Below are positions 26,056-34,365 of a stretch of DNA of 42,337 nucleotides, one piece after another. This stretch comes from Minisyncoccota bacterium (GTDB lineage Bacteria; Patescibacteriota; Minisyncoccia; Phycocordibacterales; UBA12079). Made by a program: the position numbers and the translations under genes. The notes beneath the pieces are model-generated. The model made no database searches and was not told where the DNA came from. It saw only the letters and a program-made list of their open reading frames with translations. The DNA is taken from NCBI GenBank assembly GCA_023129575.1, contig JAGMBS010000003.1, forward strand, positions 1 through 42,337, read 5' to 3'. Each line of letters starts with the position of its first letter. The first letter of the stretch is position 1.

Positions 26056-27750
26056 ATGTTTTTTCATAAACATCACAATAAAAGAGGAGAAGAAATTGCT
26101 CCGGACGATATTTTTTTAGATTCCAGCAATCTGCCTGATTTTGACACCGACCAGTTTGAAGGACGGCTGGAAAAAACTATTTCAAGAAAAACCGTTATTT
26201 TTGTCGGTTGTTTTTTTGCTTTGCTGTTGGTTCTCTGCCTTGTTAGAGTGGGCAATTTGCAATTAAAACAAGGGGAAAATTATTTGGCGAGAAGCGAAAA
26301 TAATCGTCTGCAACATTCAATTATATTTTCGGAAAGAGGAGTGATTTATGACAGAAACGGCGAAGAACTTGCCCGGAATTCTTTTTCCAAAGAGAATCAG
26401 CGAGATTTTTTCAGAAGGGAATATTCTGAATATAGCGGATTGGCGCATATTCTTGGTTATGTCAGTTATCCTAAAAAAGACAGTTCCGGAAATTATTATC
26501 AGGATAAATATATCGGAAAAAGCGGAGTGGAAAGTTTTTTTAATGAAAAATTAAGTGGCGCGAACGGGCTAAAAATTGTTGAAAAAAACGCTTTGCTTGA
26601 GATTAAATCGGAATCAACCATCCAGCCGTCCAAAACCGGAGAGAGTGTGACGCTTTCTATTGACGCGCGCGTTCAAAATGTTTTTTACGGTTTTATTTCT
26701 GATTTGGCGCGCCGGGTCGGTTTTAACGGAGGAGCGGGAGTAATAATGGATGTCCGAAACGGCGAAATTTTAGCTTTGGTCAATTATCCGGAATACGACC
26801 TCAAAATAATCTCTGACGGGGAAAATAAAAAAGTCATTGAAAAATACATCAGAGACGAAAACAAGCCCTTTTTAAATCGGGCGACTATGGGACTTTACAC
26901 GCCCGGCTCCATTGTAAAGCCCTTTTTGGCTCTCGGGGCGCTTAATGAAAAAATTATCAGTCCGACGCAACAGATATTATCCACCGGTTCCATTGTCATC
27001 CCTAATCCGTATTTTCCGAAAGAAAAATCAATTTTTAAGGATTGGAAAGCGCATGGCTGGGTTGATCTGAAAGACGCTCTGGCTGTTTCTTCCAATGTGT
27101 ATTTTTACGAGATTGGGGGCGGTTATGAAAAACAGAAAGGATTGGGTATTAAAAATATAAACAAATATATTAAACTTTTTGGTTTTAATGAAGAGTCCGG
27201 CATAGAAGCGTTTATCGAGGAAAGAGGAATTGTCCCCAATCCCGAATGGAAAGCGAAAATGTTTAACGGAGAAATATGGCGAATCGGCGACACTTATCAT
27301 ACCGCCATCGGCCAATATGGTTTTCAGGTGACGCCTTTGCAAGTCGCGCGCGCGATGGGCGCGCTTGCCAATAATGGCCGGCTTCTCCGCCCGACTATTA
27401 TATTGGGCAGAGGTAATGCCAAGAGTTATAAAAATATCGCCATCGAAGACGAGTATTTTCAAATTGTCAAAGACGGTTTGCGGCAGGCGGTTACGGCTGG
27501 AACAGCGCAAGGATTGAATTTGCCTTTTATAAAAGTGTCGGCTAAAACGGGCACGGCGGAAAGAGGAACGGCGAAGAAAAAAGTTAATTCTTGGATAACC
27601 GGTTTTTTTCCGTCTGACGCCCCGCGTTACGCGTTTGTGGTGTTGATGGAAGAAGGGCCCCAAGAAAATCAAATTGGCGGATTGTTTGTTTTCCGCCAAC
27701 TTTTGAAATGGATGCGGATTAATACGCCGGAGTATTTAACAGGTGCGTAA
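26056..27750 (+). CDS. mrdA: Penicillin-binding protein 2, rod-shape transpeptidase
   Basis: A 564-residue class B PBP that cross-links peptidoglycan of the side wall. It has a cytoplasmic N-terminus with acidic stretch, one transmembrane helix (VIFVGCFFALLLVLCLV), the dimerisation domain block ERGVIYDRNGEELA, then the transpeptidase domain with SxxK (Ser285 in PGSIVKPF), SxN (Ser345-Ser-Asn347) and KTGT (Lys497). SIVK in place of the usual STFK is a mild deviation. It follows mreBCD-like genes, and the partner glycosyltransferase RodA is not in the window. Confidence 0.94.
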   Translation: MFFHKHHNKRGEEIAPDDIFLDSSNLPDFDTDQFEGRLEKTISRKTVIFVGCFFALLLVLCLVRVGNLQLKQGENYLARSENNRLQHSIIFSERGVIYDRNGEELARNSFSKENQRDFFRREYSEYSGLAHILGYVSYPKKDSSGNYYQDKYIGKSGVESFFNEKLSGANGLKIVEKNALLEIKSESTIQPSKTGESVTLSIDARVQNVFYGFISDLARRVGFNGGAGVIMDVRNGEILALVNYPEYDLKIISDGENKKVIEKYIRDENKPFLNRATMGLYTPGSIVKPFLALGALNEKIISPTQQILSTGSIVIPNPYFPKEKSIFKDWKAHGWVDLKDALAVSSNVYFYEIGGGYEKQKGLGIKNINKYIKLFGFNEESGIEAFIEERGIVPNPEWKAKMFNGEIWRIGDTYHTAIGQYGFQVTPLQVARAMGALANNGRLLRPTIILGRGNAKSYKNIAIEDEYFQIVKDGLRQAVTAGTAQGLNLPFIKVSAKTGTAERGTAKKKVNSWITGFFPSDAPRYAFVVLMEEGPQENQIGGLFVFRQLLKWMRINTPEYLTGA

Positions 27751-27827
27751 AGGATGTTCAAGGACAAAGTTTAAGTCTTTGATAAGAAGATTTTAATTTT
27801 GAATTTAAAATTTTTGCTTAATTATTC

Positions 27828-27947
27828 CAAAATCCAAATTATTTCAAATTACTCAAATTAAATTCAAATGACAAAATCCAAAACACAATTTGACATTTGA
27901 ACTTTGGACTTGATTTGAAACAATTTGAGTTTTGGATTTTGAAATTT
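27828..27947. repeat. 120-nt AT-rich intergenic repeat, copy B
   Basis: Second copy of the 21340-21459 repeat, same orientation, upstream of the greA promoter. Confidence 0.75.
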
Positions 27948-27957
27948 GTGCATAGGT

Positions 27958-27986
27958 TTGTCTTTTGTTCTTAGATATATTAGAAT
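27958..27986 (+). promoter_or_regulatory. Promoter of greA, leaderless
   Basis: -35 TTGTCT (27958-27963), 17-nt spacer, -10 TAGAAT (27981-27986). ATG 27994 follows after 7 nt. Confidence 0.65.
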
Positions 27987-27993
27987 AGGCGTT

Positions 27994-28461
27994 ATGGAAA
28001 TTGAAAAAGAATATTTAACAAAGAAAAAATATGAAGAACTCGGCGGGGAACTTGAATGGCTTAAAACTACTCGCCGGCAGGAATTGGCCGGCCGTTTGAA
28101 GGAAGCTTTGTCTTTGGGCGATTTGAGCGAGAACGCGGAGTATCATCAGGCGAGAGAAGACCAGGCCAATGCTGAGAAACGCATCAGGGAAATAGAAACG
28201 ATTTTAAGAAATGTGGCTATTGTTGAGGGAAGTAGTTTTGACAAAATCGCCGTCGGAGCAACCGTAACGATTCAACCAAAGGGGAAAAAAGACAAAGTCC
28301 AATATTCAATTGTTGGCAGCCAAGAAGCGGATATGGCGAAAAATAAAATTTCAGTCGCTTCGCCGTTGGTGCAGGCGATGTTGGGCAAGAAAACAGGCGA
28401 TTCATTTTTTTTCGAGTCGCCCCAGGGTATTAAAAATTATAAAATAATTGAGATTAAGTAA
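27994..28461 (+). CDS. greA: Transcription elongation factor GreA
   Basis: A 155-residue factor that enters the RNA polymerase secondary channel and rescues backtracked complexes by stimulating transcript cleavage. The N-terminal coiled coil starts KEYLTKKKYEELGGELEWLK and holds the acidic tip GDLSENAEYHQAREDQ; the C-terminal FKBP-like domain has GATVTIQ and SVASPLVQAMLGKKTGD. The start at 27994 gives the normal length; an upstream in-frame ATG at 27946 lies in repeat and promoter sequence. Confidence 0.96.
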   Translation: MEIEKEYLTKKKYEELGGELEWLKTTRRQELAGRLKEALSLGDLSENAEYHQAREDQANAEKRIREIETILRNVAIVEGSSFDKIAVGATVTIQPKGKKDKVQYSIVGSQEADMAKNKISVASPLVQAMLGKKTGDSFFFESPQGIKNYKIIEIK

Positions 28462-28488
28462 AAAATGGAGGGTGGAAAGTGGAGGGTG

Positions 28489-28525
28489 GAAAGTGAAAAA
28501 AATTTGCTCTGCGAATTTTTTCACT
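28489..28525. repeat. Imperfect hairpin between greA and lysS
   Basis: AGTGAAAAAAATTTGC-TCT-GCGAATTTTTTCACT with one mismatch, preceded by a duplicated GGAGGGTGGAAAGT. It may act as a terminator for greA on the + strand (T-run within the right arm). Confidence 0.5.
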
Positions 28526-28561
28526 ACATTCTACGCTCCACATTCTACATACTAAATTATT

Positions 28562-30007
28562 ATGGCTTCTTTAGATGAAATCCGTCAAACACGCTTGGAA
28601 AAAAAAGCGAAATTGGAAAAAAACGGCGTCAATCCGTATCCGTCCACGGTTGATTTTGATTGTCCCCTGCAAGAAGCTTTAGCGGGTTTTTCAGAAGGGC
28701 GGGAAATTAAAGTGGTCGGCCGAATAATGTCTTTGCGTTCGCAGGGCGCTTTGGTTTTTTTTGATTTGAACGACGGAACCGAAAAAATGCAGGCGCTGTT
28801 GAAAAAAGCGGCTGTCTCGGAGAAAAATTTTCAACTCTTTTCCGAAACGGTTGATATTGGCGATTTTATTTCCGTCCAAGGGAAAATGTTTCTTACCAAA
28901 AAGGGCGAAAAAACAGTGGCCGTATCCGAATGGCGAATGCTCGCTAAAAGTTTGCGGCCTTTGCCGGAAAAATGGCACGGCATTAAAGACACCGAAGAAA
29001 GATACAGAAAAAGATATTTGGATATTTTATTTAATCCTAAAGTGCGCGAAATGATAGAAAAAAAAGCGGTGTTCTGGAATGCGGTCAGGGAATTTCATAT
29101 TGGGCAAGGATTCTTGGAAGTAACTACGCCTGTTCTTGAAAACACGGTTGGAGGAGCGGACGCGCGGCCTTTTGTTACTCATCATAATGCGTTAGATATG
29201 GATGTCTATCTTCGCATTTCTGCTGGCGAACTTTGGCAAAAGCGTTTGATAATTGCTGGTTTTGAGAAAACTTTTGAAATTGGACGGATTTTCAGAAACG
29301 AAGGAATGTCAGCAGAGCATTCACAAGATTACACTCAGTGTGAGGCTTATTGGGCTTATAGTGATTATAAAGATATGTATAAATTCCTTCGTGATTGTTA
29401 TTGTTATGTAGCAGAGAAAACATTTGGCACTTTGAAGTTCGAAATCGGAAAATTTAAAGTAGATTTAGGGGGAAATTGGCCATTGCTTGATTATAAAAAG
29501 GAAGTGGAAAGACAAACCGGCATAAATATCTGGGAAGATGATTCTGAAAAAATAATTAAAAAATTAGAACAACTCAAAATAAAATTTGACACTGCTGACA
29601 AGGGAAGATTGGTTGATATTCTTTGGAAATACTGCCGGAAAAATATTGAAGGACCAGCCATTCTTGTTAATGAACCAAAAATAACATCTCCTTTGGCCAA
29701 GATTTCACCAGACAATCCAGAGACTGTAATGAGATTCCATTTTATCATTGCCGGTTCTGAGGTGGGGCAGGGTTATAGTGAACTTAACGATCCAATTGAT
29801 CAAAAAGAAAGATTTCAAATTCAACAAAATTTGCGGGATGCTGGAGATGAAGAAGCCCAAATGATGGATGAAGAGTTTGTTGAAGCGCTGGAATATGGCA
29901 TGCCGCCAACTTCTGGTCACGGATTTAGCGAGCGGCTCTTTTGGATTTTATCGGATATCTCCGCCCGCGAAGGCGCTCTTTTCCCTTTAATGAGACCTAA
30001 AGAATAG
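28562..30007 (+). CDS. lysS: Lysyl-tRNA synthetase (class II)
   Basis: A 481-residue class II synthetase. The N-terminal OB-fold anticodon-binding domain has VVGRIMSLRSQGALVFFDL. The catalytic core has motif 1 around REFHIGQGFLEVTTPVLE, motif 2 FEIGRIFRNEGMSAEHSQDYTQCE and motif 3 near GMPPTSGHGFSERLFWIL. Motif 3 has Glu-Arg where E. coli LysRS has Asp-Arg, a divergent form. Codon choice from about 29160 to 29900 looks more AT-rich than the flanks, which could reflect recombination, but this was judged by eye. Confidence 0.93.
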   Translation: MASLDEIRQTRLEKKAKLEKNGVNPYPSTVDFDCPLQEALAGFSEGREIKVVGRIMSLRSQGALVFFDLNDGTEKMQALLKKAAVSEKNFQLFSETVDIGDFISVQGKMFLTKKGEKTVAVSEWRMLAKSLRPLPEKWHGIKDTEERYRKRYLDILFNPKVREMIEKKAVFWNAVREFHIGQGFLEVTTPVLENTVGGADARPFVTHHNALDMDVYLRISAGELWQKRLIIAGFEKTFEIGRIFRNEGMSAEHSQDYTQCEAYWAYSDYKDMYKFLRDCYCYVAEKTFGTLKFEIGKFKVDLGGNWPLLDYKKEVERQTGINIWEDDSEKIIKKLEQLKIKFDTADKGRLVDILWKYCRKNIEGPAILVNEPKITSPLAKISPDNPETVMRFHFIIAGSEVGQGYSELNDPIDQKERFQIQQNLRDAGDEEAQMMDEEFVEALEYGMPPTSGHGFSERLFWILSDISAREGALFPLMRPKE

Positions 30008-30081
30008 ATTTTCAGTTATTGCTTGGACGAAGCAACCGGGATATCTTGATTTTAATTGCTGTTTTTGTTAGTATATCGTTT

Positions 30082-30531
30082 ATGTTAAAAATAAGATTGC
30101 AAAGAGTCGGCAAGAAAAATGATCCTTCCTTTAGAATTGTCTTAACCGATGTCAGACAAGGGCCCAAAAGCGGCAAATTTATAGAAAATTTGGGTTTTTA
30201 CGACGCCATCAGAAAAATTAAACAGATAAAAAAAGAACGGGTTCAATATTGGATCGCGAACGGCGCGCGGGTTTCCGGTACGGTTCATAATATCTTGGTC
30301 GGCGAAAAAATAATCGCGGGCAAAAAAATAAATGTTCTCCCTAAAAAAACTCCGTTGGAAAAGAAAATTGAAAAAACAGAAAAAAAAGCCGCCTCCTTGG
30401 CAACTCCTTTAGAAGGCGAGCAAGAAAAAACAAAAGAAAAAGAAGAGATAATTGAGAAAACAAAGGAGAAATCGCCGGAAAAGCCGCAAGAAACAAAGAA
30501 AGTTGAAGAAAATAAAGCAAAAACAGAATAG
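30082..30531 (+). CDS. rpsP: 30S ribosomal protein S16 with charged C-terminal tail
   Basis: A 149-residue protein. Residues 1-80 are a normal S16 (MLKIRLQRVGKKNDPSFRIV, then KFIENLGFYD and ERVQYWIANGARVSGTVHNIL). The last 60 or so residues are Lys/Glu-rich low complexity (KEEIIEKTKEKSPEKPQET), an extension beyond the globular domain that probably contacts rRNA or is disordered. ATG 30082 gives the family start; the frame is open upstream to 30019 but that part is hydrophobic and not S16-like. Confidence 0.95.
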   Translation: MLKIRLQRVGKKNDPSFRIVLTDVRQGPKSGKFIENLGFYDAIRKIKQIKKERVQYWIANGARVSGTVHNILVGEKIIAGKKINVLPKKTPLEKKIEKTEKKAASLATPLEGEQEKTKEKEEIIEKTKEKSPEKPQETKKVEENKAKTE

Positions 30532-30546
30532 AAATTATTAAAAGCA

Positions 30547-30575
30547 TTGACAGATTAAATAAAATGGTCTAAACT
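30547..30575 (+). promoter_or_regulatory. Strong promoter of rpoB
   Basis: Consensus -35 TTGACA (30547-30552), 17-nt spacer, -10 TAAACT (30570-30575). The transcription start is expected near 30582, giving a leader of about 190 nt. Confidence 0.7.
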
Positions 30576-30581
30576 GCATTT

Positions 30582-30773
30582 TAACTTTGATTGAGTTGCG
30601 GTTTTAAGTTTAGATTTTAGACATTAAGTTTAATATATTAATAATATATTTGTATTATTACAAAATATGCCTTCCAAAGGTGGCGCGGTGTTTTTGTTGT
30701 TTTATTCCATTTTTTAAGAATGGAAGGAATTTTTAGGGGCTTTTTTAATATTTAAGGGCGAAGATAATTTTCT
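30582..30773 (+). promoter_or_regulatory. Long structured 5' leader of rpoB
   Basis: AT-rich start with a near-palindrome TAATATATTAATAATATATT, then a conserved-looking GC-containing block (GCCTTCCAAAGGTGGCGCGG), a hairpin TTCCATT-loop-AATGGAA near 30706-30726 whose outer part can pair with the earlier CCTTCC, and a T-rich stretch GGGGCTTTTTT near 30736. This could be an attenuator or protein-binding leader; no known leader class was recognised. Confidence 0.45.
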
Positions 30774-33700
30774 ATGAGCAAATCTAAAAAATTAGAGAAG
30801 AAATATTTTAGTAAATTTAAACAATCGTTAATTAAACTCCCCAATTTGGTGGAATCTCAATTGCTGTCTTATCAACAATTCGTAAATGAGGGTATCGCGG
30901 AAGTGTTTAAAGAATTTACCCCGATTGAGGATTATTCCGGTAAAAAATTTAAACTGGAATTTCTTGATTTTGAATTTAAAAAACCCAAAGAGGACGAATT
31001 TTACGCGAAAGAAAATAAACAAACCTACCAGGCGAGTATCAAAGTCGCGGTTAAACTTACCAATAAAATTTTAAAGATAGAAAAAGAACAGGACATTTTC
31101 TTGACCGATTTTCCTTTGATGACCGAGCATGGCACTTTTATTATCAACGGCGTGGAACGGGTGGTTGTCCCGCAGCTTTCCAGATCTTTTGGCGTTTTTT
31201 TTACCGCTCAAGAATTAAAAGAAGGAAGATATTTTGGAGCCAAAATTATCCCTTACCGGGGGGCTTGGATAGAAATAGAATCTGAACCGAGCGGTTTAAT
31301 TTATGTCAAAATAGACCGAAAAAGAAAATTTCCGATTAGTTCGCTTTTGAGGGTGGTTGCTCCCGCGGGAACCGATTTGTTGTCGCTTTTCAAAGATGCG
31401 GAGACAAAAGAAATTATTCAAAAAATCATAGAAATTGACCCGGCCAAAAACACGGATGAGGCCTGTGTTGAAATCCACAAAAGATTGCGCGATGGTGAAT
31501 TGACAACCGCCAGCCACGCCAAAGTTTTTGTCGAGGGTGTTTTAGGCGAGGAAAAATACGATTTGCACAAAGTAGGGCGGTTCTATTTTAATAAAAGGTT
31601 TGGCAAATCAATGGATAAAAAAGAACTTCAAAGAAAAACAATTTCAATTGATGATTTAGTGACAACCATTGAACATATTATAAAATTGAATAATACACCC
31701 GGGGCGGAAGAAGATGATATTGATCATTTGGGTTCTCGCCGTTTGCGGTATTTTGGCGAGATGATACAACAAAAATTTAGAACCGGAATGTTTCAAATTG
31801 AAAGAAACATCCAAGACAGAATGTCTATTATGGGAGTGGATGTGAGCTTGCCGATGCAATTTATCAGTCCGCGGCCTTTGCAAGCGCGCATCAAAGAGTT
31901 TTTTACGACCAATCAACTTTCTCAATTTATGCATCAGGACAATGTTTTGTCCGAATTGGAACATTTGAGAACCGTCTCCGCTTTGGGAGCGGGCGGTTTG
32001 GTGCGGGAGCGGGCCGGTATTGACATTCGTGATGTTCATCCTTCTCATTACGGGCGGTTGTGTCCGATTCAAACCCCGGAAGGTCCGAATATCGGGCTGA
32101 TATTGCATTTGGCGAATTACGCGCGAGTTAATTCGTTTGGGATGGTGGAAACGCCTTACGCCAAAGTTAAAAAAGGGAGGATAACCGGCGAGATAGTTTA
32201 TATGAACGCGGCAGATGAAGAAAAATATAATATCTCGGACGCGGTCATCGCTTATGATGAAAAGGGCAAAATTTTGAAAGAAATGATTGAAGTGCGAATT
32301 GCCGGCGACCCGGGTTTTGTGCGGAGAGAAGAGGTAGATTTTATTGATGTTTCCACGAAACAGGCCTTTTCGGTCGCGACTTCTATGATTCCTTTCTTAA
32401 ACCATGACGACGCCAATCGGGCCTTGATGGGTTCTAATATGCAGAAACAATCGGTGTCTTGCATTATGCCGGAGATGCCGCTGGTGGCAACCGGCATTGA
32501 AGAGATAGCGGCTCGCAATACGGGGCGGCTTGCCATTGCCAAAGAAAACGGGATTGTTTCTTACGCGGACGCGCGGACAATTAGAATTAAAAATAATAAA
32601 GGAGATGAAACGGAATATAAATTGCTTAATTTTATGCGGACAAATAATTTTTCCGCACTTAGCCAAAGACCCTTGGTTGATTTAAATCAAAAAATAAAGA
32701 AAGGCGACATTTTAGCCGACGCGTCTTCTACCGCTAACGGGCAAATTGCTTTGGGACAAAATGTTTTAACGGCTTTTATGTCTTGGTATGGAGCCAATTA
32801 CGAGGATGCGATTATTATTTCCAGCCGTTTGGTAAAAGACGATAAATTTACAAGCATTCAAATTGAAGAATTTACGGAAGATGTGAGAGACACAAAATTG
32901 GGTCCGGAAATAACCACTCATGATATTCCAAATGTGGGAGAGGTTAAATTAAAAAATTTAGATGAGGATGGAATTGTGCGAATCGGGGCTGAAGTTAATC
33001 CCGGAGATATTTTGGTGGGTAAAATTACTCCCAAAGGAGAAACGCAATTAACGCCGGAAGAAAGATTATTGCGGTCTATTTTTGGAGAAAAAGCGCAGGA
33101 TGTAAAGGATACCTCGCTCAGAGTAAAAGGGGGAAAAAGAGGTTTTGTGATAAAAGTTAAAATTTTTTCCAGAGAAAAAGGAGAAATAAATGAACCGGGA
33201 GTTATCAAAAGAATATGCGTTGAAGTGGCGCAATTAAGAAATGTTTCTGTCGGCGACAAATTGGCGGGCCGACACGGCAATAAAGGAGTTATTTCAAAAA
33301 TTTTACCCCAAGAAGATATGCCTTATATGAAGGACGGAACTCCGATTGATATTATCCTTACTCCTTTAGGTGTGCCTTCCCGTATGAATTTAGGGCAAAT
33401 TTTAGAGTTGCATCTCGGAATGGCGGCCAATAGCTTAGGTTATCAAGCGATCGTGCCGCCTTTTGCCGGAGCCAGCGATAAAGAAATTAAAACGGAATTG
33501 AAAAAAGCGGGATTGAGCGAGGATGGAAAAATGGCTCTTTACGATGGTTTAACGGGGGAAACTTTTGACCAGAATATCGCGGTTGGTTATATGTATATGT
33601 TGAAATTGCACCATATGGTTGAAGATAAATTGCATATGCGTTCGGTCGGACCTTATTCGCTTATCAATCAACAGCCCTTGGGAGGCAAAGCGCAAAAAGG

Positions 33701-33929
33701 CGGACAGCGCTTCGGAGAAATGGAGGTCTGGGCCTTATTGGGCCATGGGACGGCCCATATTTTAAGAGAGGTTTTGACGATAAAGTCGGACGATATTATC
33801 GGCCGGTCGGCTGCTTTTGACGCGATTGTTAAAGGCAAAAAAATACCGGAACCGAATATTCCGGCGTCCTTTAATGTTTTATTAAACAATCTGCGCGGTT
33901 TGGCGTTGGATATAGAGTTGAAAAAGTAA
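30774..33929 (+). CDS. rpoB: DNA-directed RNA polymerase subunit beta
   Basis: A 1051-residue catalytic-core subunit, compact compared with E. coli (1342), lacking the large lineage-specific insertions. Recognisable blocks: ERVVVPQLSRSFGV, the rifampicin region (NQLSQFMHQDNVLSELEHLRTVSALGAGGL, RDVHPSHYGRLCPIQTPEGPNIGL), GQNVLTAFMSWYGANYEDAI, VGDKLAGRHGNKGVIS, and the C-terminal QPLGGKAQKGGQRFGEMEVWAL. Normally rpoC follows directly; here a 1.6-kb segment with a binding-protein gene separates them. Confidence 0.98.
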   Translation: MSKSKKLEKKYFSKFKQSLIKLPNLVESQLLSYQQFVNEGIAEVFKEFTPIEDYSGKKFKLEFLDFEFKKPKEDEFYAKENKQTYQASIKVAVKLTNKILKIEKEQDIFLTDFPLMTEHGTFIINGVERVVVPQLSRSFGVFFTAQELKEGRYFGAKIIPYRGAWIEIESEPSGLIYVKIDRKRKFPISSLLRVVAPAGTDLLSLFKDAETKEIIQKIIEIDPAKNTDEACVEIHKRLRDGELTTASHAKVFVEGVLGEEKYDLHKVGRFYFNKRFGKSMDKKELQRKTISIDDLVTTIEHIIKLNNTPGAEEDDIDHLGSRRLRYFGEMIQQKFRTGMFQIERNIQDRMSIMGVDVSLPMQFISPRPLQARIKEFFTTNQLSQFMHQDNVLSELEHLRTVSALGAGGLVRERAGIDIRDVHPSHYGRLCPIQTPEGPNIGLILHLANYARVNSFGMVETPYAKVKKGRITGEIVYMNAADEEKYNISDAVIAYDEKGKILKEMIEVRIAGDPGFVRREEVDFIDVSTKQAFSVATSMIPFLNHDDANRALMGSNMQKQSVSCIMPEMPLVATGIEEIAARNTGRLAIAKENGIVSYADARTIRIKNNKGDETEYKLLNFMRTNNFSALSQRPLVDLNQKIKKGDILADASSTANGQIALGQNVLTAFMSWYGANYEDAIIISSRLVKDDKFTSIQIEEFTEDVRDTKLGPEITTHDIPNVGEVKLKNLDEDGIVRIGAEVNPGDILVGKITPKGETQLTPEERLLRSIFGEKAQDVKDTSLRVKGGKRGFVIKVKIFSREKGEINEPGVIKRICVEVAQLRNVSVGDKLAGRHGNKGVISKILPQEDMPYMKDGTPIDIILTPLGVPSRMNLGQILELHLGMAANSLGYQAIVPPFAGASDKEIKTELKKAGLSEDGKMALYDGLTGETFDQNIAVGYMYMLKLHHMVEDKLHMRSVGPYSLINQQPLGGKAQKGGQRFGEMEVWALLGHGTAHILREVLTIKSDDIIGRSAAFDAIVKGKKIPEPNIPASFNVLLNNLRGLALDIELKK

Positions 33930-34010
33930 AAAGTAAAAGTCAAAAATTTTAAACAATTTTTAATTTTTAATTTTATAATTTTTAAATAAATCAAAATTTT
34001 TAATTTTTAA

Positions 34011-34039
34011 TGACGGATTTTGCTTCGCAAAATCCGTCA
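34011..34039. repeat. Hairpin with TTC centre after rpoB
   Basis: TGACGGATTTTGC-TTC-complement, perfect 13-nt arms. Related in form to 35494-35522 (GAA centre) and 39298-39320 (TTC centre). No T-run after it. Confidence 0.7.
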
Positions 34040-34110
34040 ACGACCCGATAAGAAGTCGGAAAAATCACGAGTTAAAATAAAACAATATGATACAAAATAA
34101 TATAATGAGA

Positions 34111-34153
34111 GACGGGACACAAAAACAAACCCCGTCAGATAAATCCGACGGGG
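34111..34153 (-). terminator. Minus-strand terminator with alternative pairing
   Basis: CCCCGTC (34130-34136) pairs with GACGGGG (34147-34153); read on the minus strand the stem is followed by TTTGTTTTTG. A further GACGGG at 34111-34116 could pair instead with the CCCGTC at 34131-34136, giving two mutually exclusive stems. Confidence 0.55.
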
Positions 34154-34164
34154 CACTGTTACTT
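34120..34164 (-). ncRNA. Candidate short minus-strand transcript
   Basis: Bounded by the minus-strand promoter at 34198-34171 and the terminator stem at 34153-34130. The expected RNA is about 45 nt, mostly the terminator hairpin. No coding potential. Whether it is a functional RNA or a transcription roadblock is unknown. Confidence 0.35.
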
Positions 34165-34170
34165 AAATCA

Positions 34171-34198
34171 ATGATAGCAAAGAGAAAATATTTGTCAA
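34171..34198 (-). promoter_or_regulatory. Minus-strand sigma-70-type promoter
   Basis: On the minus strand: -35 TTGACA (34198-34193), 16-nt spacer, -10 TATCAT (34176-34171). There is no minus-strand gene downstream; a terminator follows within 20 nt of the expected start. Confidence 0.55.
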
Positions 34199-34271
34199 CC
34201 CTGTTAAATAAGATTTGACAAAAAATCAAATCTTAATTTTATTTTGAAAAAATAAAATTATTTAACAGGGT
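34198..34271. repeat. Cruciform-like nested inverted repeat
   Basis: Outer 14-nt arms ACCCTGTTAAATAA (34198-34211) and complement (34258-34271) enclose two hairpins: AGATTTGA-loop-TCAAATCT (34211-34233) and TAATTTTATTTT-GAA-complement (34234-34260). The CCCTGTTAA motif recurs twice at the end of rpe. Confidence 0.65.
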
Positions 34272-34365
34272 CAAGCGAATGAAATTAAAAGTTAGAATAT
34301 GATTTACGATTTACGATTTAAGAATAAAAAATATTATCAATTATTATTAATTTAACAAAATTTTT

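Noticed and set aside
27946-27993. N-terminal extension of greA from ATG 27946
   Set aside because: It covers the -35 and -10 boxes and repeat sequence, and is not GreA-like.
30019-30081. Hydrophobic N-terminal extension of rpsP
   Set aside because: S16 begins at MLKIRLQRVG; the upstream codons are intergenic sequence in an open frame.
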